Made by a program: the position numbers and the translations under genes
Shown: in pieces, positions 24,120 to 32,798 of the stretch
How the letters are laid out: each line of letters starts with the position of its first letter
Numbering within the stretch: position 1 is the first letter of the stretch
Source: Paracoccaceae bacterium
GTDB taxonomy: Bacteria; Pseudomonadota; Alphaproteobacteria; Rhodobacterales; Rhodobacteraceae
Assembly (NCBI GenBank): GCA_006226775.1
Contig: SBGD01000051.1
Span: 1 to 43,372, forward strand
Length of the DNA stretch: 43,372 bases
Direction of reading: 5' to 3'
Notes under the pieces: generated by a model
Databases searched by the model: none
The model's input: the letters and a program-made list of their open reading frames with translations, nothing else
Told to the model about the DNA's origin: nothing

Positions 24120-24183
24120 GGCGAGGAGCGCCCCGCAAGGGGCCGAGGAGCCGCTCCTCAAGCCCTCGCGGGCTTTCCTCGCC
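24120..24183. repeat. Four-way-junction inverted repeat between mltG and the GTA promoter
   Basis: An 8-bp outer helix (24120-24127 with 24176-24183, GGCGAGGA/TCCTCGCC) encloses three adjacent hairpins. These are GCCCC-GCAA-GGGGC (24130-24143), GAGGAG-CCG-CTCCTC (24145-24159) and AAGCCC-TCGC-GGGCTT (24160-24175). Nearly every base is paired. It starts 4 nt after the mltG stop. Confidence 0.65.
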
Positions 24184-24187
24184 GCGC

Positions 24188-25342
24188 TCAGTTGCCGCCC
24201 TGCTGCGCCTCGATCCGGCGCCACTTGGCCACGTTCTCGTTATGCTCGGCCAGGGTGCGGGCAAAGACATGGCCGCCCGTCCCGTCCGCCACGAAGTACA
24301 GGAAATCGGTATCCTCGGGGTTCACCGCCGCGCGGATCGCCGCCGCCCCGGGGTTGGCAATCGGTCCCGGCGGCAAGCCATTGATGACATAGGTGTTATA
24401 GGGCGTCTCGCGGCGCAGTTCGCTCTGCCGCAGCCCGCGGCCCAGCACGCCCTGCCCCTTGGTGATGCCATAGATCACCGTCGGGTCGGTCTGCAGCCGC
24501 ATACCCTGGTTCAGACGGTTGACGAAGACGCTGGCCACCGTGCCGCGTTCCTCGGCGACACCGGTTTCCTTCTCGATGATCGAGGCCAGCACCAGCATCT
24601 CCTCGGGGGTATCGAAGGGCAGCCCGTCGGCGCGATTGGCCCAGGCCTCGGCCAGGATCGACTTCTGGCGCGACTGCATCTCGGCCAGCACCGCCGCGAG
24701 ATCCGACCCCGCGCGCACCTCGTAGCTGTCCGGCGCCAGCGAGCCCTCTGCGGGCAGTTCCGCGACCTCGCCCTCCAGCACGTCCAGCGCCTTGAGCTCT
24801 TCGACCACCTGCCAGCTGGTCACGCCCTCGGCCAGCGCGATCCGGTAGCGGGTATCGCTTTCCCGGCGCACCCGCGCATATTGCTCGGGCACTTCGCCCT
24901 CGCCCGGCGTGAACTCGGCGATCTCGACAAAGCGCTGGGTGTTGGGGTCCAGCTCGCGCACCTCGGCCGTCGCCTTGTTCACCCCGATGCGGTAGACCAC
25001 CTCGGTGCCGCAGGTGCTGGCCCCGCCGCGGGTCACCACGTCGACGATCTCGGACATGCTGGCGCCCTCGGTCACCAGGAACGACCCGGCCTTGAGATCG
25101 CCGGTCTTCTCGGCGTAATCCGCGCCCACCCGGAACAGGAACCCGCTGGAAATCGCGCCCTGGTCGACAAGGTCCTCCGACACCCGGTTGAAATTCGACC
25201 CGCGCTCGACCTTGAGACAGATCGCCGCATCCAGCGGACCTTCCGCGGAATACTGCTGTTGCGCCCAGAGCAGCACCCCGCCGGCGAGAAAGACCGCGAC
25301 GACAAGGAAACTCAGGGCGTTCGAGGCGATGGATCGCCACAT
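24188..25342 (-). CDS. mltG: Endolytic murein transglycosylase MltG
   Basis: A 384-residue YceG/MltG protein that cuts nascent glycan strands and helps end peptidoglycan polymerisation. An N-terminal membrane span (residues 8-28, NALSFLVVAVFLAGGVLLW) is followed by a LysM-like region and the YceG domain. The catalytic glutamate lies in LASIIEKETG, and the signature YNTYVINGLPPGPIANPG is near residue 310. The ATG at 25342 lies 3 bases after the fabF stop. It is the last gene before the GTA control region. Confidence 0.94.
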   Translation of the reverse strand: MWRSIASNALSFLVVAVFLAGGVLLWAQQQYSAEGPLDAAICLKVERGSNFNRVSEDLVDQGAISSGFLFRVGADYAEKTGDLKAGSFLVTEGASMSEIVDVVTRGGASTCGTEVVYRIGVNKATAEVRELDPNTQRFVEIAEFTPGEGEVPEQYARVRRESDTRYRIALAEGVTSWQVVEELKALDVLEGEVAELPAEGSLAPDSYEVRAGSDLAAVLAEMQSRQKSILAEAWANRADGLPFDTPEEMLVLASIIEKETGVAEERGTVASVFVNRLNQGMRLQTDPTVIYGITKGQGVLGRGLRQSELRRETPYNTYVINGLPPGPIANPGAAAIRAAVNPEDTDFLYFVADGTGGHVFARTLAEHNENVAKWRRIEAQQGGN

Positions 25343-25345
25343 GGC

Positions 25346-26602
25346 TTAAACCTTCCTGAACAGGACCGAGGCATTGGTGCCGCCGAACCCGAAAGAGTTC
25401 GACAGGGCATAATTGATCTCGCGCTCGCGCTTTTCGTTCGGCGCCAGGTCGACCCTGGTCTCGACCGCCGGGTTATCCAGGTTGATCGTCGGCGGCGCCA
25501 CCTGGTCGCGGATCGCCAGCACCGAGAACACCGCCTCGATCGCGCCCGCCGCCCCCAGCAGATGCCCGGTGGCCGACTTGGTCGACGACATGGTGACCTT
25601 CTCGGCAGAGTCCCCCATCAACCGCTCGACCGCGGCCAGTTCGATGGTATCGGCCATGGTCGAGGTGCCATGGGCATTGATGTAGTCGATCATCGACGGC
25701 CCGATCCCGGCCTTGCGCAGCGCCATCTTCATGCAGCGCTCGGCGCCCTCGCCGGTCTCGGACGGCGCCGTGATGTGATAGGCATCGCCCGACATCCCGT
25801 AGCCCACCACCTCGGCATAGATCTTGGCACCGCGCGCCTTGGCATGCTCGTATTCCTCGAGCACGACCACGCCCGCGCCCTCGCCCATGACAAAGCCGTC
25901 GCGGTCCGCGTCATAAGGCCGGCTGGCCTTTTGCGGATCGTCGCCGCGCTTGGTGCTGAGCGCCTTGCAGGCATTGAACCCGGCAATCCCGATCTCGGAA
26001 ATCGCGGCCTCGGCGCCCCCGGCGATCATCACCTCGGCGTCGCCGTCCTTGATGATCCGCGCCGCGTCGCCGATGGCATGCGCCCCGGTCGAACAGGCAG
26101 TGACGACAGAATGGTTCGGCCCCTTGAAGCCGTAGCGGATGCTCACCTGCCCCGAGATCAGGTTGATCAGCGCGCCGGGAATGAAGAACGGCGACACCCG
26201 CCGCGGCCCCCGCTCCTTGATCAGGATGGCGGTCTCGGCGATCGAGTTCAGCCCGCCGATGCCCGAGCCGATCAGCACGCCGGTGGCCTCGCGGTCAGCG
26301 TCGGACTCGGGCTTCCAGCCGGCATCGCTCACTGCCTGCTCGGCCGCGGCAATGCCGTAGAGGATGAAATCGTCGACCTTGCGCCGCTCTTTCGGCGCCA
26401 TCCAGTCATCGGCGTTGAAGGTGCCCTCGGTGCCGTCGCCCAGCGGCACTTCGCAGGCATAGGTGGTGGCCAGGTGGCTGGCGTCGAACCGGGTGATCGT
26501 GCCGGCGCCGGACTTGCCGGCCAGAATGGCTTTCCAGCTTTCCTCGACTCCGCAAGCCAGCGGAGTGACCAAACCCAGGCCCGTGACAACTACTCTGCGC
26601 AT
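25346..26602 (-). CDS. fabF: Beta-ketoacyl-ACP synthase II
   Basis: A 418-residue condensing enzyme that extends acyl-ACP with malonyl-ACP in fatty acid synthesis. The catalytic triad is cysteine 170 in VTACSTG, a histidine in INAHGTST near residue 310, and a histidine in SATGHLLGAAG near 346. Length is normal. It precedes mltG by 3 bases and is separated from acpP by 247 bp containing the acpP terminator. Confidence 0.96.
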   Translation of the reverse strand: MRRVVVTGLGLVTPLACGVEESWKAILAGKSGAGTITRFDASHLATTYACEVPLGDGTEGTFNADDWMAPKERRKVDDFILYGIAAAEQAVSDAGWKPESDADREATGVLIGSGIGGLNSIAETAILIKERGPRRVSPFFIPGALINLISGQVSIRYGFKGPNHSVVTACSTGAHAIGDAARIIKDGDAEVMIAGGAEAAISEIGIAGFNACKALSTKRGDDPQKASRPYDADRDGFVMGEGAGVVVLEEYEHAKARGAKIYAEVVGYGMSGDAYHITAPSETGEGAERCMKMALRKAGIGPSMIDYINAHGTSTMADTIELAAVERLMGDSAEKVTMSSTKSATGHLLGAAGAIEAVFSVLAIRDQVAPPTINLDNPAVETRVDLAPNEKREREINYALSNSFGFGGTNASVLFRKV

Positions 26603-26795
26603 GGTTTTGCCCCTTTGAAACGCGATGCACGCTCATACCCTGAGCGCGGCCTTTTGGGCAAGTGATAGCGTCGGAACATTGGGCAAGACACCGCGTATCA
26701 AGGGGTTGCGCCCGGTTTCTCATACGCGCCGCCACCGGCCAAATGACAAGCGGCGTCATCTTGCCGATCCCTTTGCCCATCACCCTGGCCCAAGG

Positions 26796-26827
26796 AAAAA
26801 CGGCGCACCCCGCCGGGCGCGCCGTTT
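26796..26827 (-). terminator. Intrinsic terminator of acpP
   Basis: AAACGGCGC pairs with GCGCCGTTT around a GC-rich inner stem (minus strand) and is followed by TTTTT. It lies about 23 nt after the acpP stop. Confidence 0.82.
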
Positions 26828-26849
26828 CATGAAGTCGTGAGGTCGGAAC

Positions 26850-27083
26850 TTACGACGCTTCCTTGATGAACTTCACCGCGTCACCGAAGGTCTGGATCGT
26901 CTCGGCGGCATCATCGGGAATCTCGATGCCGAACTCTTCTTCGAAGGCCATGACGAGCTCGACAGTGTCCAGGCTGTCGGCACCCAGGTCGTCGATGAAG
27001 GAGGCGTTCTCGACGACTTTTTCCTCTTCCACACCAAGGTGTTCCACCACGATTTTCTTAACGCGATCTGCGACGTCGCTCAT
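26850..27083 (-). CDS. acpP: Acyl carrier protein
   Basis: A 77-residue acidic carrier of acyl chains for fatty acid and lipid synthesis. Serine 37 in [13 protein letters not shown] receives 4-phosphopantetheine. The sequence is four helices, with typical segments [16 protein letters not shown] and [15 protein letters not shown]. The start at 27083 gives the usual N-terminus MSDVADRV; the longer frame upstream is leader. It has its own promoter and terminator. Confidence 0.97.
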   Translation of the reverse strand: MSDVADRVKKIVVEHLGVEEEKVVENASFIDDLGADSLDTVELVMAFEEEFGIEIPDDAAETIQTFGDAVKFIKEAS

Positions 27084-27248
27084 ATTCACTTCCTCATCGT
27101 CTTGGGCCTTTGGCCCTGTTTTGCCCGTGCCCCTGAAAGGGTCGAACCTGGTTTGCCCCTCCCGAGGCGGCATGTGGCCCTTGGCCTGTCTCGCCTGCTA
27201 GATGCAGGCCGATACCGGCCAGCGCCAGCGCCCCCGGATTTCCCCGCG

Positions 27249-27276
27249 CCTATAGCATAAGTGCGACGCTTGGCAA
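27249..27276 (-). promoter_or_regulatory. Predicted acpP promoter
   Basis: On the minus strand TTGCCA (27276-27271), a 16-bp spacer and TATAGG (27254-27249) precede acpP with a leader of about 160 nt. The gap 27084-27305 holds nothing else I recognise. Confidence 0.5.
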
Positions 27277-27305
27277 ATGCTTTCCGGGGGGAAGCTCCTG
27301 CGCCC

Positions 27306-28043
27306 TCACACCATGGCCATACCGCCGTTGACGTGCAAGGTCGCACCGGTGACATAGCCCGCTTCGGCGCTTGCCAGGTAAAGCACCGCCGCGGCGATCT
27401 CCTCTGGCGTGCCCATGCGCGCGGCGGGGATCTGGGCGTTGATCTTGTCCTTCTGATCCTCGGACAGCTTGTCGGTCATCGCCGTGGCGATGAAGCCCGG
27501 CGCCACCGCGTTGACGGTGATTCCCCGGCTCGCCACCTCGTAGGCCAGCGATTTGCCCATGCCGATCAGCCCCGCCTTGGCGGCGGCGTAATTGCCTTGG
27601 CCGGGATTGCCGGTGGTGCCGACGATCGAGCCGATATTGACGATCCGCCCCCAGCGCGCCTTCATCATCGGCCGGGTCACGCCCTTGCAGAGCTTCATCG
27701 CCGCGGTGAGGTTCACCGCGATCACGTCGTTCCACTCGTCATCCGACATCCGCATGAACAGGTTGTCGCGGGTGATCCCGGCATTGTTGACCAGGATATC
27801 GAGCGCTCCCATCGCCTCGATGGCGCGTTTGGGCAGCGCCTCGACCGCCTCCATCTCACTGAGGTTGCAAGGCAGCACATGCGCCCGCTCCCCCAGATCG
27901 GCGGCGAGGTCCTGCAAGGGCGCCTCGCGCGTGCCGCTCAGGCCCACCGTGGCGCCGGCGCCGTGCAGCGCACGGGCTATGGCGCCGCCGATACCGCCCG
28001 ACGCGCCGGTGATCAGCGCGCATTTCCCGGTCAAATCGAACAT
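27306..28043 (-). CDS. fabG: 3-oxoacyl-ACP reductase
   Basis: A 245-residue short-chain dehydrogenase that reduces 3-oxoacyl-ACP with NADPH. The cofactor motif TGASGGIG is at 12-19 and NNAG at 86-89. The catalytic residues are S139, Y152 and K156 (NIGSIVGTTG, NYAAAKAG). It ends HVNGGMAMV, typical of FabG. It follows fabD by 41 bases and is probably co-transcribed with it. Confidence 0.96.
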   Translation of the reverse strand: MFDLTGKCALITGASGGIGGAIARALHGAGATVGLSGTREAPLQDLAADLGERAHVLPCNLSEMEAVEALPKRAIEAMGALDILVNNAGITRDNLFMRMSDDEWNDVIAVNLTAAMKLCKGVTRPMMKARWGRIVNIGSIVGTTGNPGQGNYAAAKAGLIGMGKSLAYEVASRGITVNAVAPGFIATAMTDKLSEDQKDKINAQIPAARMGTPEEIAAAVLYLASAEAGYVTGATLHVNGGMAMV

Positions 28044-28084
28044 CTGCTGTCTTCCTCTCTGTCGTCCTGTCTCGACCCGGCCCG

Positions 28085-29023
28085 TCAGGCCAGCGCCTCT
28101 TTCGCCGCCACCACGTCTTCGGGCGTGCCGATATTGCGGGTGGCAATCGCCCGGTCGATCCGCCGCACCATGCCGCAAAGCGCCTTGCCCGCGCCGATCT
28201 CCCAGATGTCGTCGACGCCCTGCCGCGCCATCCACTCGACGCTCTCGCGCCAGCGCACCACGCCGGTCACCTGGTTGACCAAAAGCGAACGGATGGTCGC
28301 CGGATCGTCCACCGCCTCGGCCAGCACATTGGCCACCAGCGGCACCGCGGGGCGCTTGATCTGCACATCGTCCAGCGCCTCGGCCATGACCTGCGCGGCA
28401 GGCTCCATCAGCGCACAATGAAACGGTGCGCTGACCGGCAGAAGCACCGCCCGGCGCGCGCCCGCCGCCTTGGCCAGATCGACCGCACGCTCCACCGCGC
28501 CCTTGTGGCCCGAAACCACGACCTGGCCCGGATCGTTGTCATTGGCCGCGGCACAGACCTCGCCCTGGGCTGCCTCGGCCGCCACCTTGCGCGCGGCCTC
28601 GAGGTCAAGGCCCAGCAGCGCGGCCATCGCGCCTTCGCCCACCGGCACCGCCGCCTGCATCGCCAGACCCCTCGTGCGCAGGAGCCGCGCGCAATCGGCA
28701 ATGCTCAGCGATCCCGCCGCCGCCAGCGCCGAATACTCGCCCAGCGAATGCCCGGCGACGTAATCGGCCGAGGTGATGGCAATGCCCTCGGCCTCCAGCG
28801 CCCGCATCGCCGCCAGCGAGGTGGCCATCAGCGCCGGCTGGGCATTCTGCGTCAGGGTCAGATCGGCGGCATCGCCGTCCCAGATCAACTGGCTCAGCGC
28901 CTCGCCCAGGGCCTCGTCGACCTCGTCGAAGACGGCCTTCGCCGCCGGATAGGCCTCTGCCAGGGCCTTGCCCATGCCGATTGCCTGGGCACCCTGTCCC
29001 GGAAATACAAATGCGCGGCCCAT
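28085..29023 (-). CDS. fabD: Malonyl-CoA:ACP transacylase
   Basis: A 312-residue enzyme that loads malonate onto acyl carrier protein. The nucleophile is serine 93 in GHSLGEYSAL, and the oxyanion-hole segment FVFPGQGAQ is at 5-13. The catalytic histidine lies in PVSAPFHCALM near residue 203. It is the promoter-proximal gene of fabD-fabG. Length and motifs are normal. Confidence 0.96.
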   Translation of the reverse strand: MGRAFVFPGQGAQAIGMGKALAEAYPAAKAVFDEVDEALGEALSQLIWDGDAADLTLTQNAQPALMATSLAAMRALEAEGIAITSADYVAGHSLGEYSALAAAGSLSIADCARLLRTRGLAMQAAVPVGEGAMAALLGLDLEAARKVAAEAAQGEVCAAANDNDPGQVVVSGHKGAVERAVDLAKAAGARRAVLLPVSAPFHCALMEPAAQVMAEALDDVQIKRPAVPLVANVLAEAVDDPATIRSLLVNQVTGVVRWRESVEWMARQGVDDIWEIGAGKALCGMVRRIDRAIATRNIGTPEDVVAAKEALA

Positions 29024-29128
29024 GCCGTCCCCCTTGATTTGTCGTGCCTTTCCTCATGGATACGCCCCAGCGCGCAGCACTGCAACGACAATGCCGGGTC
29101 GGGCGCGGGCCAGGCCGGCGCGGACATG

Positions 29129-29166
29129 AAAAAACCGGCGGCGCCCTGCAGGGCGGCCAGCCGGTT
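29129..29166 (-). terminator. Intrinsic terminator of the small membrane protein gene
   Basis: AACCGGC pairs with GCCGGTT around a long inner stem GCCGCCCTGCAGGGCGCC (minus strand), followed by TTTTTT. It lies about 30 nt after the stop at 29197. Confidence 0.8.
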
Positions 29167-29196
29167 CATGCACATGGGGGTCGAAAGTCCCGCGCG

Positions 29197-29454
29197 TCAG
29201 AGATTGCGCGCGGCAAACAGCAGATGCACCCCGAGCAGGGCAAAGAAGAACGAGGCGCAGAGCTTCATCATGAACAGCTCCGGCAGGCTCGAGGTATTCG
29301 GCGCCACCCAGATGCCGGCTGCGGCAATGATCAGCACCGCGGCCACCAGCCGGGTGAACATCCGCACGATGCTGCCGAGGCCGAGTTCGCGCGGCATCCG
29401 GTCTGCCGAGGTGGTCTGGCCTTGGGCGTCGAGGAAATGGTTGGCTGCGGTCAT
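29197..29454 (-). CDS. Small membrane protein, unknown function
   Basis: An 85-residue protein with two predicted membrane spans (about residues 35-52, TRLVAAVLIIAAAGIWVA, and 66-81, CASFFFALLGVHLLF) after a polar N-terminus. Start at 29454 has GGGAG 7 nt upstream. It has its own terminator and is divergent from rpsF. I do not recognise the family. Confidence 0.7.
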   Translation of the reverse strand: MTAANHFLDAQGQTTSADRMPRELGLGSIVRMFTRLVAAVLIIAAAGIWVAPNTSSLPELFMMKLCASFFFALLGVHLLFAARNL

Positions 29455-29560
29455 TGGGTTTCTCCCTTTGGCGTTCTTCATGTCTCTTGGCGTTGATTGA
29501 TTTTTCACCCTCAATTCCGGCGGCAATGGGGCACAATCGGGGTCATCGAGCGGAAAGAAT

Positions 29561-29704
29561 GGGCCCTCGCCGGACAGGGCCCGCCGATCCCCCCTCCCGG
29601 CCCCCTTGCCTTTCGCTTCAGGCTCTGTATACGGAGCCATCCTTTCGCAAGACGACTTGAACCGCGCAGTCTCTCGTGGGTCCGGGGCGAAAAGGATGTG
29701 ACCC
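29561..29704 (+). promoter_or_regulatory. Structured leader of the rpsF operon
   Basis: Three stem-loops precede rpsF: GGGCCCT/AGGGCCC (29561-29582), GGCTC/GAGCC (29621-29638) and GGGTC/GACCC (29678-29704, enclosing CCGG and GGATG). The last is a candidate for S6:S18 autoregulation by position only. I see no clear promoter in 29455-29560. Confidence 0.35.
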
Positions 29705-29742
29705 GGCCCTTTGAAATGCGCCTTGATACAAATGGAGTGCAC

Positions 29743-30099
29743 ATGCCCCTTTACGAGCATGTATTCATCTCGCGCCAGGATCTCTCCGGCGCCCAGGCCG
29801 AAAGCCTTGTCGAACATTTCGGCACCGTCCTGTCCGACAACGGCGGCAAGGTCGTCGACACCGAGTACTGGGGTGTCAAGACCATGGCCTACAAGATCAA
29901 CAAGAACCGCAAGGGCCACTATGCCTTCATGCGCTCGGACGCGCCGGCCGCGGCAGTCCAGGAAATGGAACGCCTGATGCGCCTGCATGACGACGTGATG
30001 CGCATCCTGACGATCAAGGTCGACGAGCATGTCGAAGGCCCCTCGATCCAGATGCAGAAACGCGACGAGCGCGAAGACCGCCGCCGCGAACGCCGTTGA
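29743..30099 (+). CDS. rpsF: 30S ribosomal protein S6
   Basis: A 118-residue primary protein of the small subunit platform that pairs with S18. Typical segments are MPLYEHVFISRQDLS, WGVKTMAYKINKNRKGHYAFM and a basic tail DEREDRRRERR. The ATG at 29743 has GGAG 6 nt upstream; longer readings of the frame are leader. First gene of rpsF-rpsR-rplI. Confidence 0.96.
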   Translation: MPLYEHVFISRQDLSGAQAESLVEHFGTVLSDNGGKVVDTEYWGVKTMAYKINKNRKGHYAFMRSDAPAAAVQEMERLMRLHDDVMRILTIKVDEHVEGPSIQMQKRDEREDRRRERR

Positions 30100-30117
30100 T
30101 AGAGAGGAGCTGAACCC

Positions 30118-30345
30118 ATGGCCGCCAAACCGTTTTTCCGCCGCCGCAAGGTCTGCCCCTTCTCGGGCGACAATGCACCCAAGATCGACTACAAGGACAC
30201 CCGCCTCCTGCAGCGCTACATTTCCGAGCGTGGCAAGATCGTGCCGTCCCGGATCACCGCCGTCTCGGCCAAGAAGCAACGTGAACTGGCCCGCGCCATC
30301 AAGCGCGCGCGGTTCCTGGCGCTGCTGCCCTACGCCGTGAAGTAA
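30118..30345 (+). CDS. rpsR: 30S ribosomal protein S18
   Basis: A 75-residue protein that binds 16S rRNA with S6. The motifs [20 protein letters not shown] and the conserved [33 protein letters not shown] are diagnostic. It is 18 nt after rpsF with GAGGAG before the start. Confidence 0.97.
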   Translation: MAAKPFFRRRKVCPFSGDNAPKIDYKDTRLLQRYISERGKIVPSRITAVSAKKQRELARAIKRARFLALLPYAVK

Positions 30346-30357
30346 GGAGAAAAGCAC

Positions 30358-30987
30358 ATGCAAGTCATCCTTCTCGAACGTGTGGCCAAGCTGGGCCAGA
30401 TGGGCGACGTCGTCGACGTCAAGCCCGGCTATGCCCGCAACTTCCTGCTGCGCCAGCGCAAGGCGCTGACCGCGTCGAAGGCCAATATCGAGGCCTTCGA
30501 AGAGCAGAAAGCCCAGCTCGAAGCCCGCAACCTGGAAACCCGCAAGGAAGCCGAGGACATGGCTGCCCGTCTCGGCGGCCAGCAGTTCGTGGTGATTCGC
30601 CAGGCCTCCGACGGCGGCGCGCTCTACGGCTCGGTCACCACCCGTGACGCGGCCACCGTGGCCACCGAAGAGGGCTTTTCGATCGACCGCAAGCAGGTCC
30701 TGATCCGTCAGCCGATCAAGGAACTCGGCCTGCACGAGATCGAGGTGCACCTGCACCCCGAGGTCGTGGTTGCCATCAACCTCAACGTCGCGCGCTCGCC
30801 CGAAGAGGCCGAGCTTCAGGCGTCGGGCAAGTCGATCCAGGAGCTGGCCGCGGAAGAAGAGGCCGCCGCGGAATTCGAGATCGCCGAACTGTTCGACGAT
30901 ATCGGTGCCGCCGCCGACGACGACGACAACCTCGCAGAGGTGGTCTCCACCCCCGAGGATCGCGCCGCGGAAGACGAAGAGAGCTGA
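30358..30987 (+). CDS. rplI: 50S ribosomal protein L9, with acidic C-terminal extension
   Basis: A 209-residue L9. The N-terminal domain ([31 protein letters not shown]) and long connecting helix are normal. The C-terminal domain ends near residue 150 ([12 protein letters not shown]). About 55 further residues are very acidic ([30 protein letters not shown]). E. coli L9 has 149 residues; such tails occur in alphaproteobacteria. The role of the tail is unknown. Confidence 0.95.
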   Translation: MQVILLERVAKLGQMGDVVDVKPGYARNFLLRQRKALTASKANIEAFEEQKAQLEARNLETRKEAEDMAARLGGQQFVVIRQASDGGALYGSVTTRDAATVATEEGFSIDRKQVLIRQPIKELGLHEIEVHLHPEVVVAINLNVARSPEEAELQASGKSIQELAAEEEAAAEFEIAELFDDIGAAADDDDNLAEVVSTPEDRAAEDEES

Positions 30988-31013
30988 TCTCCCGTCACCA
31001 GGACGACATCACG

Positions 31014-31048
31014 AAGGCCGCGCATCCCCAGGGTGCGCGGCCTTTCTC
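31014..31048 (+). terminator. Intrinsic terminator of the rpsF-rpsR-rplI operon
   Basis: AAGGCCGCGCA pairs with TGCGCGGCCTT (11 bp) around a short loop and is followed by TTCTC. It lies 27 nt after the rplI stop. Confidence 0.85.
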
Positions 31049-31056
31049 ATGCGCCC

Positions 31057-31274
31057 CCGATCCATCAATGGATCGGCACCGATCTGTCAACAGATCGGCC
31101 ACCCCCGGCTGAAATCACGCCCCCGCATCCACCGGCCCGCCGCCCCGATCCATCAATGGATCGGTCCCGATCTGTCAACAGATCGGCCACCCCCGGCTGA
31201 AACCACGCACCCGCATTCACCGGCCCGCCACCCCGATCCATCAATGGATCGGCACCGATCTGTCAACAGATCGG
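31057..31274. repeat. Tandem 88-bp units with twin TCAA-loop hairpins
   Basis: The 361-bp gap between rplI and tig holds two full 88-bp units (31057-31144, 31145-31232) and a partial third (31233-31274). Each unit begins with hairpin A, CCGATCCA-TCAA-TGGATCGG (31057, 31145, 31233). Two bases later comes hairpin B, CCGATCTG-TCAA-CAGATCGG (31079, 31167, 31255). A shared 40-bp block (ACCCCCGGCTGAAA...CCGGCCCGCC) links the units. The stems of A and B differ only at their loop-proximal pairs, and both sides change together. No gene is visible. Each hairpin also has the form of a DNA inverted repeat. Confidence 0.85.
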
Positions 31275-31300
31275 CCCCCCGCCCGAGCGCCCCGCAAAAG

Positions 31301-31325
31301 AAAAGGCCGCCCCGAAGGACGGCCT
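31301..31325 (-). terminator. Intrinsic terminator of tig
   Basis: On the minus strand AGGCCGTCC pairs with GGGCGGCCT around a TTCG tetraloop and is followed by TTTTCTTTT. It lies 24 nt after the tig stop. Confidence 0.85.
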
Positions 31326-31348
31326 CTGATCTCGCCCGGACGCGAAAC

Positions 31349-32680
31349 CTATTCCTCGTCCAGCGCCTCGACCGCCTTCTGCAGCTCTTCCTTCGAGACT
31401 TCCTTCTCCGTCACTTCCGCCAGCTCCAGGATGTAATCGACAACCTTGTCCTCGAAGATCGGCGCGCGCAGTTGCTGCTGCATCTGCTGGTTCTGCTGCA
31501 CGAACTCGAAGAACTGGCGCTCCTGGCCCGGGTACTGCCGCGCCTGGTTCATCACCGCCTGGGTCATCTCGGCATCGGAGACCTGCACCTCGGCCTTCTG
31601 GCCCAGCTCGGCCAGCAACAGGCCCAGGCGCACCCGGCGCTCGGCCAGCTTGGTGTGCTCCTCGGTCGGCACCACCTCTTCATGGTCGTGGCCCTCGACG
31701 TCGGGGTTTTCCTCGTGCCACAGCTGATGCGCGATCTGCTTGGCCTCGGCCTCGACCAGCGTCGGCGGCAGGTCGAACTTCACCAGGTCGTCCAGCGCGT
31801 CGAGCAGGTTGCGCTTGGTCACCGCCCGGGCCGCACCCGCATATTCCGCTTCCAGCCGCTCCTTGATCTGCTCTTTCAGACCGTCGAGCGACTCGGCGCC
31901 GAACTTCTTGGCCAGCTCGTCGTCAAGCTCGGCGGCCACCGGCTCCTTCACCTCCTTGATGGTGCAGGAAAAGACGGCTTCCTTGCCCGCCAGGTGCTCG
32001 GCCTGGTATTCCTCGGGGAAGGTGACGGTGACCTCCTTCTCTTCCTCGGCCTTCACGCCGACCAGCTGCTCCTCGAAGCCCGGAATGAACGAGCCCGAGC
32101 CCAGCACCAGCGGGTAATCCTCGGCCGAGCCGCCCTCGAAGGCCTCGCCATCGACCTTGCCGACGAAATCGAAGACCACCTGGTCGCCGTCCTTGGCTTT
32201 CGAGCCCTTGCGCCGCGCCTTGAAATCCTGCGCCGTCTCGGCCAGGTTCTTCAGCGCTTCCTCGACCTCTTCGTCGCCGGCCTTGGCGATCATCTTCTCC
32301 AGCGAGATGCCTTTCAGATCGACCTCGGGGATCTCGGGCAGCTTTTCATAGGACATCTCGACCTTGACGTCGTCGCCCTCTTTCCAGTCCTCGTTGGTCA
32401 TCTTGACCTCGGGCTGAAGCGCGGGGCGGTCGCCCGACTCCTCGAAATGCTTGTTCATCGCGCCGTCGATGGTTTCCTGCATCGCCTCGCCCAGCAGACG
32501 CTGGCCGAACTGCTTTTTCAGCAGCGGCATCGGCACCTTGCCCTTGCGGAAGCCCTTCATCTCGATCTCGGGCTGGGCTTCGGCCAGCTTTTCGTTGACC
32601 TTCGAGTCCAGTTCGTCCGCGGTCACGGTGATCGCGTAGCCGCGTTTCAGACCTTCGTTCAGCGTTTCGGTAACCTGCAT
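31349..32680 (-). CDS. tig: Trigger factor
   Basis: A 443-residue ribosome-associated chaperone with peptidyl-prolyl isomerase activity. The ribosome-binding signature GFRKGKVP is at 43-50. The FKBP-type isomerase domain runs from about 150 to 240 ([37 protein letters not shown]-like). The C-terminal helical arms follow ([38 protein letters not shown]). The start at 32680 gives the usual [13 protein letters not shown]; upstream frame is non-coding. Confidence 0.96.
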   Translation of the reverse strand: MQVTETLNEGLKRGYAITVTADELDSKVNEKLAEAQPEIEMKGFRKGKVPMPLLKKQFGQRLLGEAMQETIDGAMNKHFEESGDRPALQPEVKMTNEDWKEGDDVKVEMSYEKLPEIPEVDLKGISLEKMIAKAGDEEVEEALKNLAETAQDFKARRKGSKAKDGDQVVFDFVGKVDGEAFEGGSAEDYPLVLGSGSFIPGFEEQLVGVKAEEEKEVTVTFPEEYQAEHLAGKEAVFSCTIKEVKEPVAAELDDELAKKFGAESLDGLKEQIKERLEAEYAGAARAVTKRNLLDALDDLVKFDLPPTLVEAEAKQIAHQLWHEENPDVEGHDHEEVVPTEEHTKLAERRVRLGLLLAELGQKAEVQVSDAEMTQAVMNQARQYPGQERQFFEFVQQNQQMQQQLRAPIFEDKVVDYILELAEVTEKEVSKEELQKAVEALDEE

Positions 32681-32798
32681 CAAAATCCCCATGAGTCCCG
32701 GGGCGGACCCTTGCCCGCCTATTGCAAATTTGGGCTCTTCTATGCGTCCGCGGCCAAGCACGCAAGGCGGATTTCCACCGCGGCGCCCGATCCCGCCC

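Noticed and set aside
24120-24183. tRNA or tRNA-like gene.
   Set aside because: The four-way fold lacks tRNA hallmarks (no GTTCRA T-loop, no CCA-type acceptor, arms of the wrong length).
23942-26665. A 907-codon plus-strand frame across mltG and fabF.
   Set aside because: It is the antisense of two well-supported genes and of the GTA control region, with composition typical of antisense reading.
31057-31274. CRISPR array.
   Set aside because: The units are contiguous 88-bp repeats that include their linkers; there are no unique spacers of constant size and no cas genes nearby.
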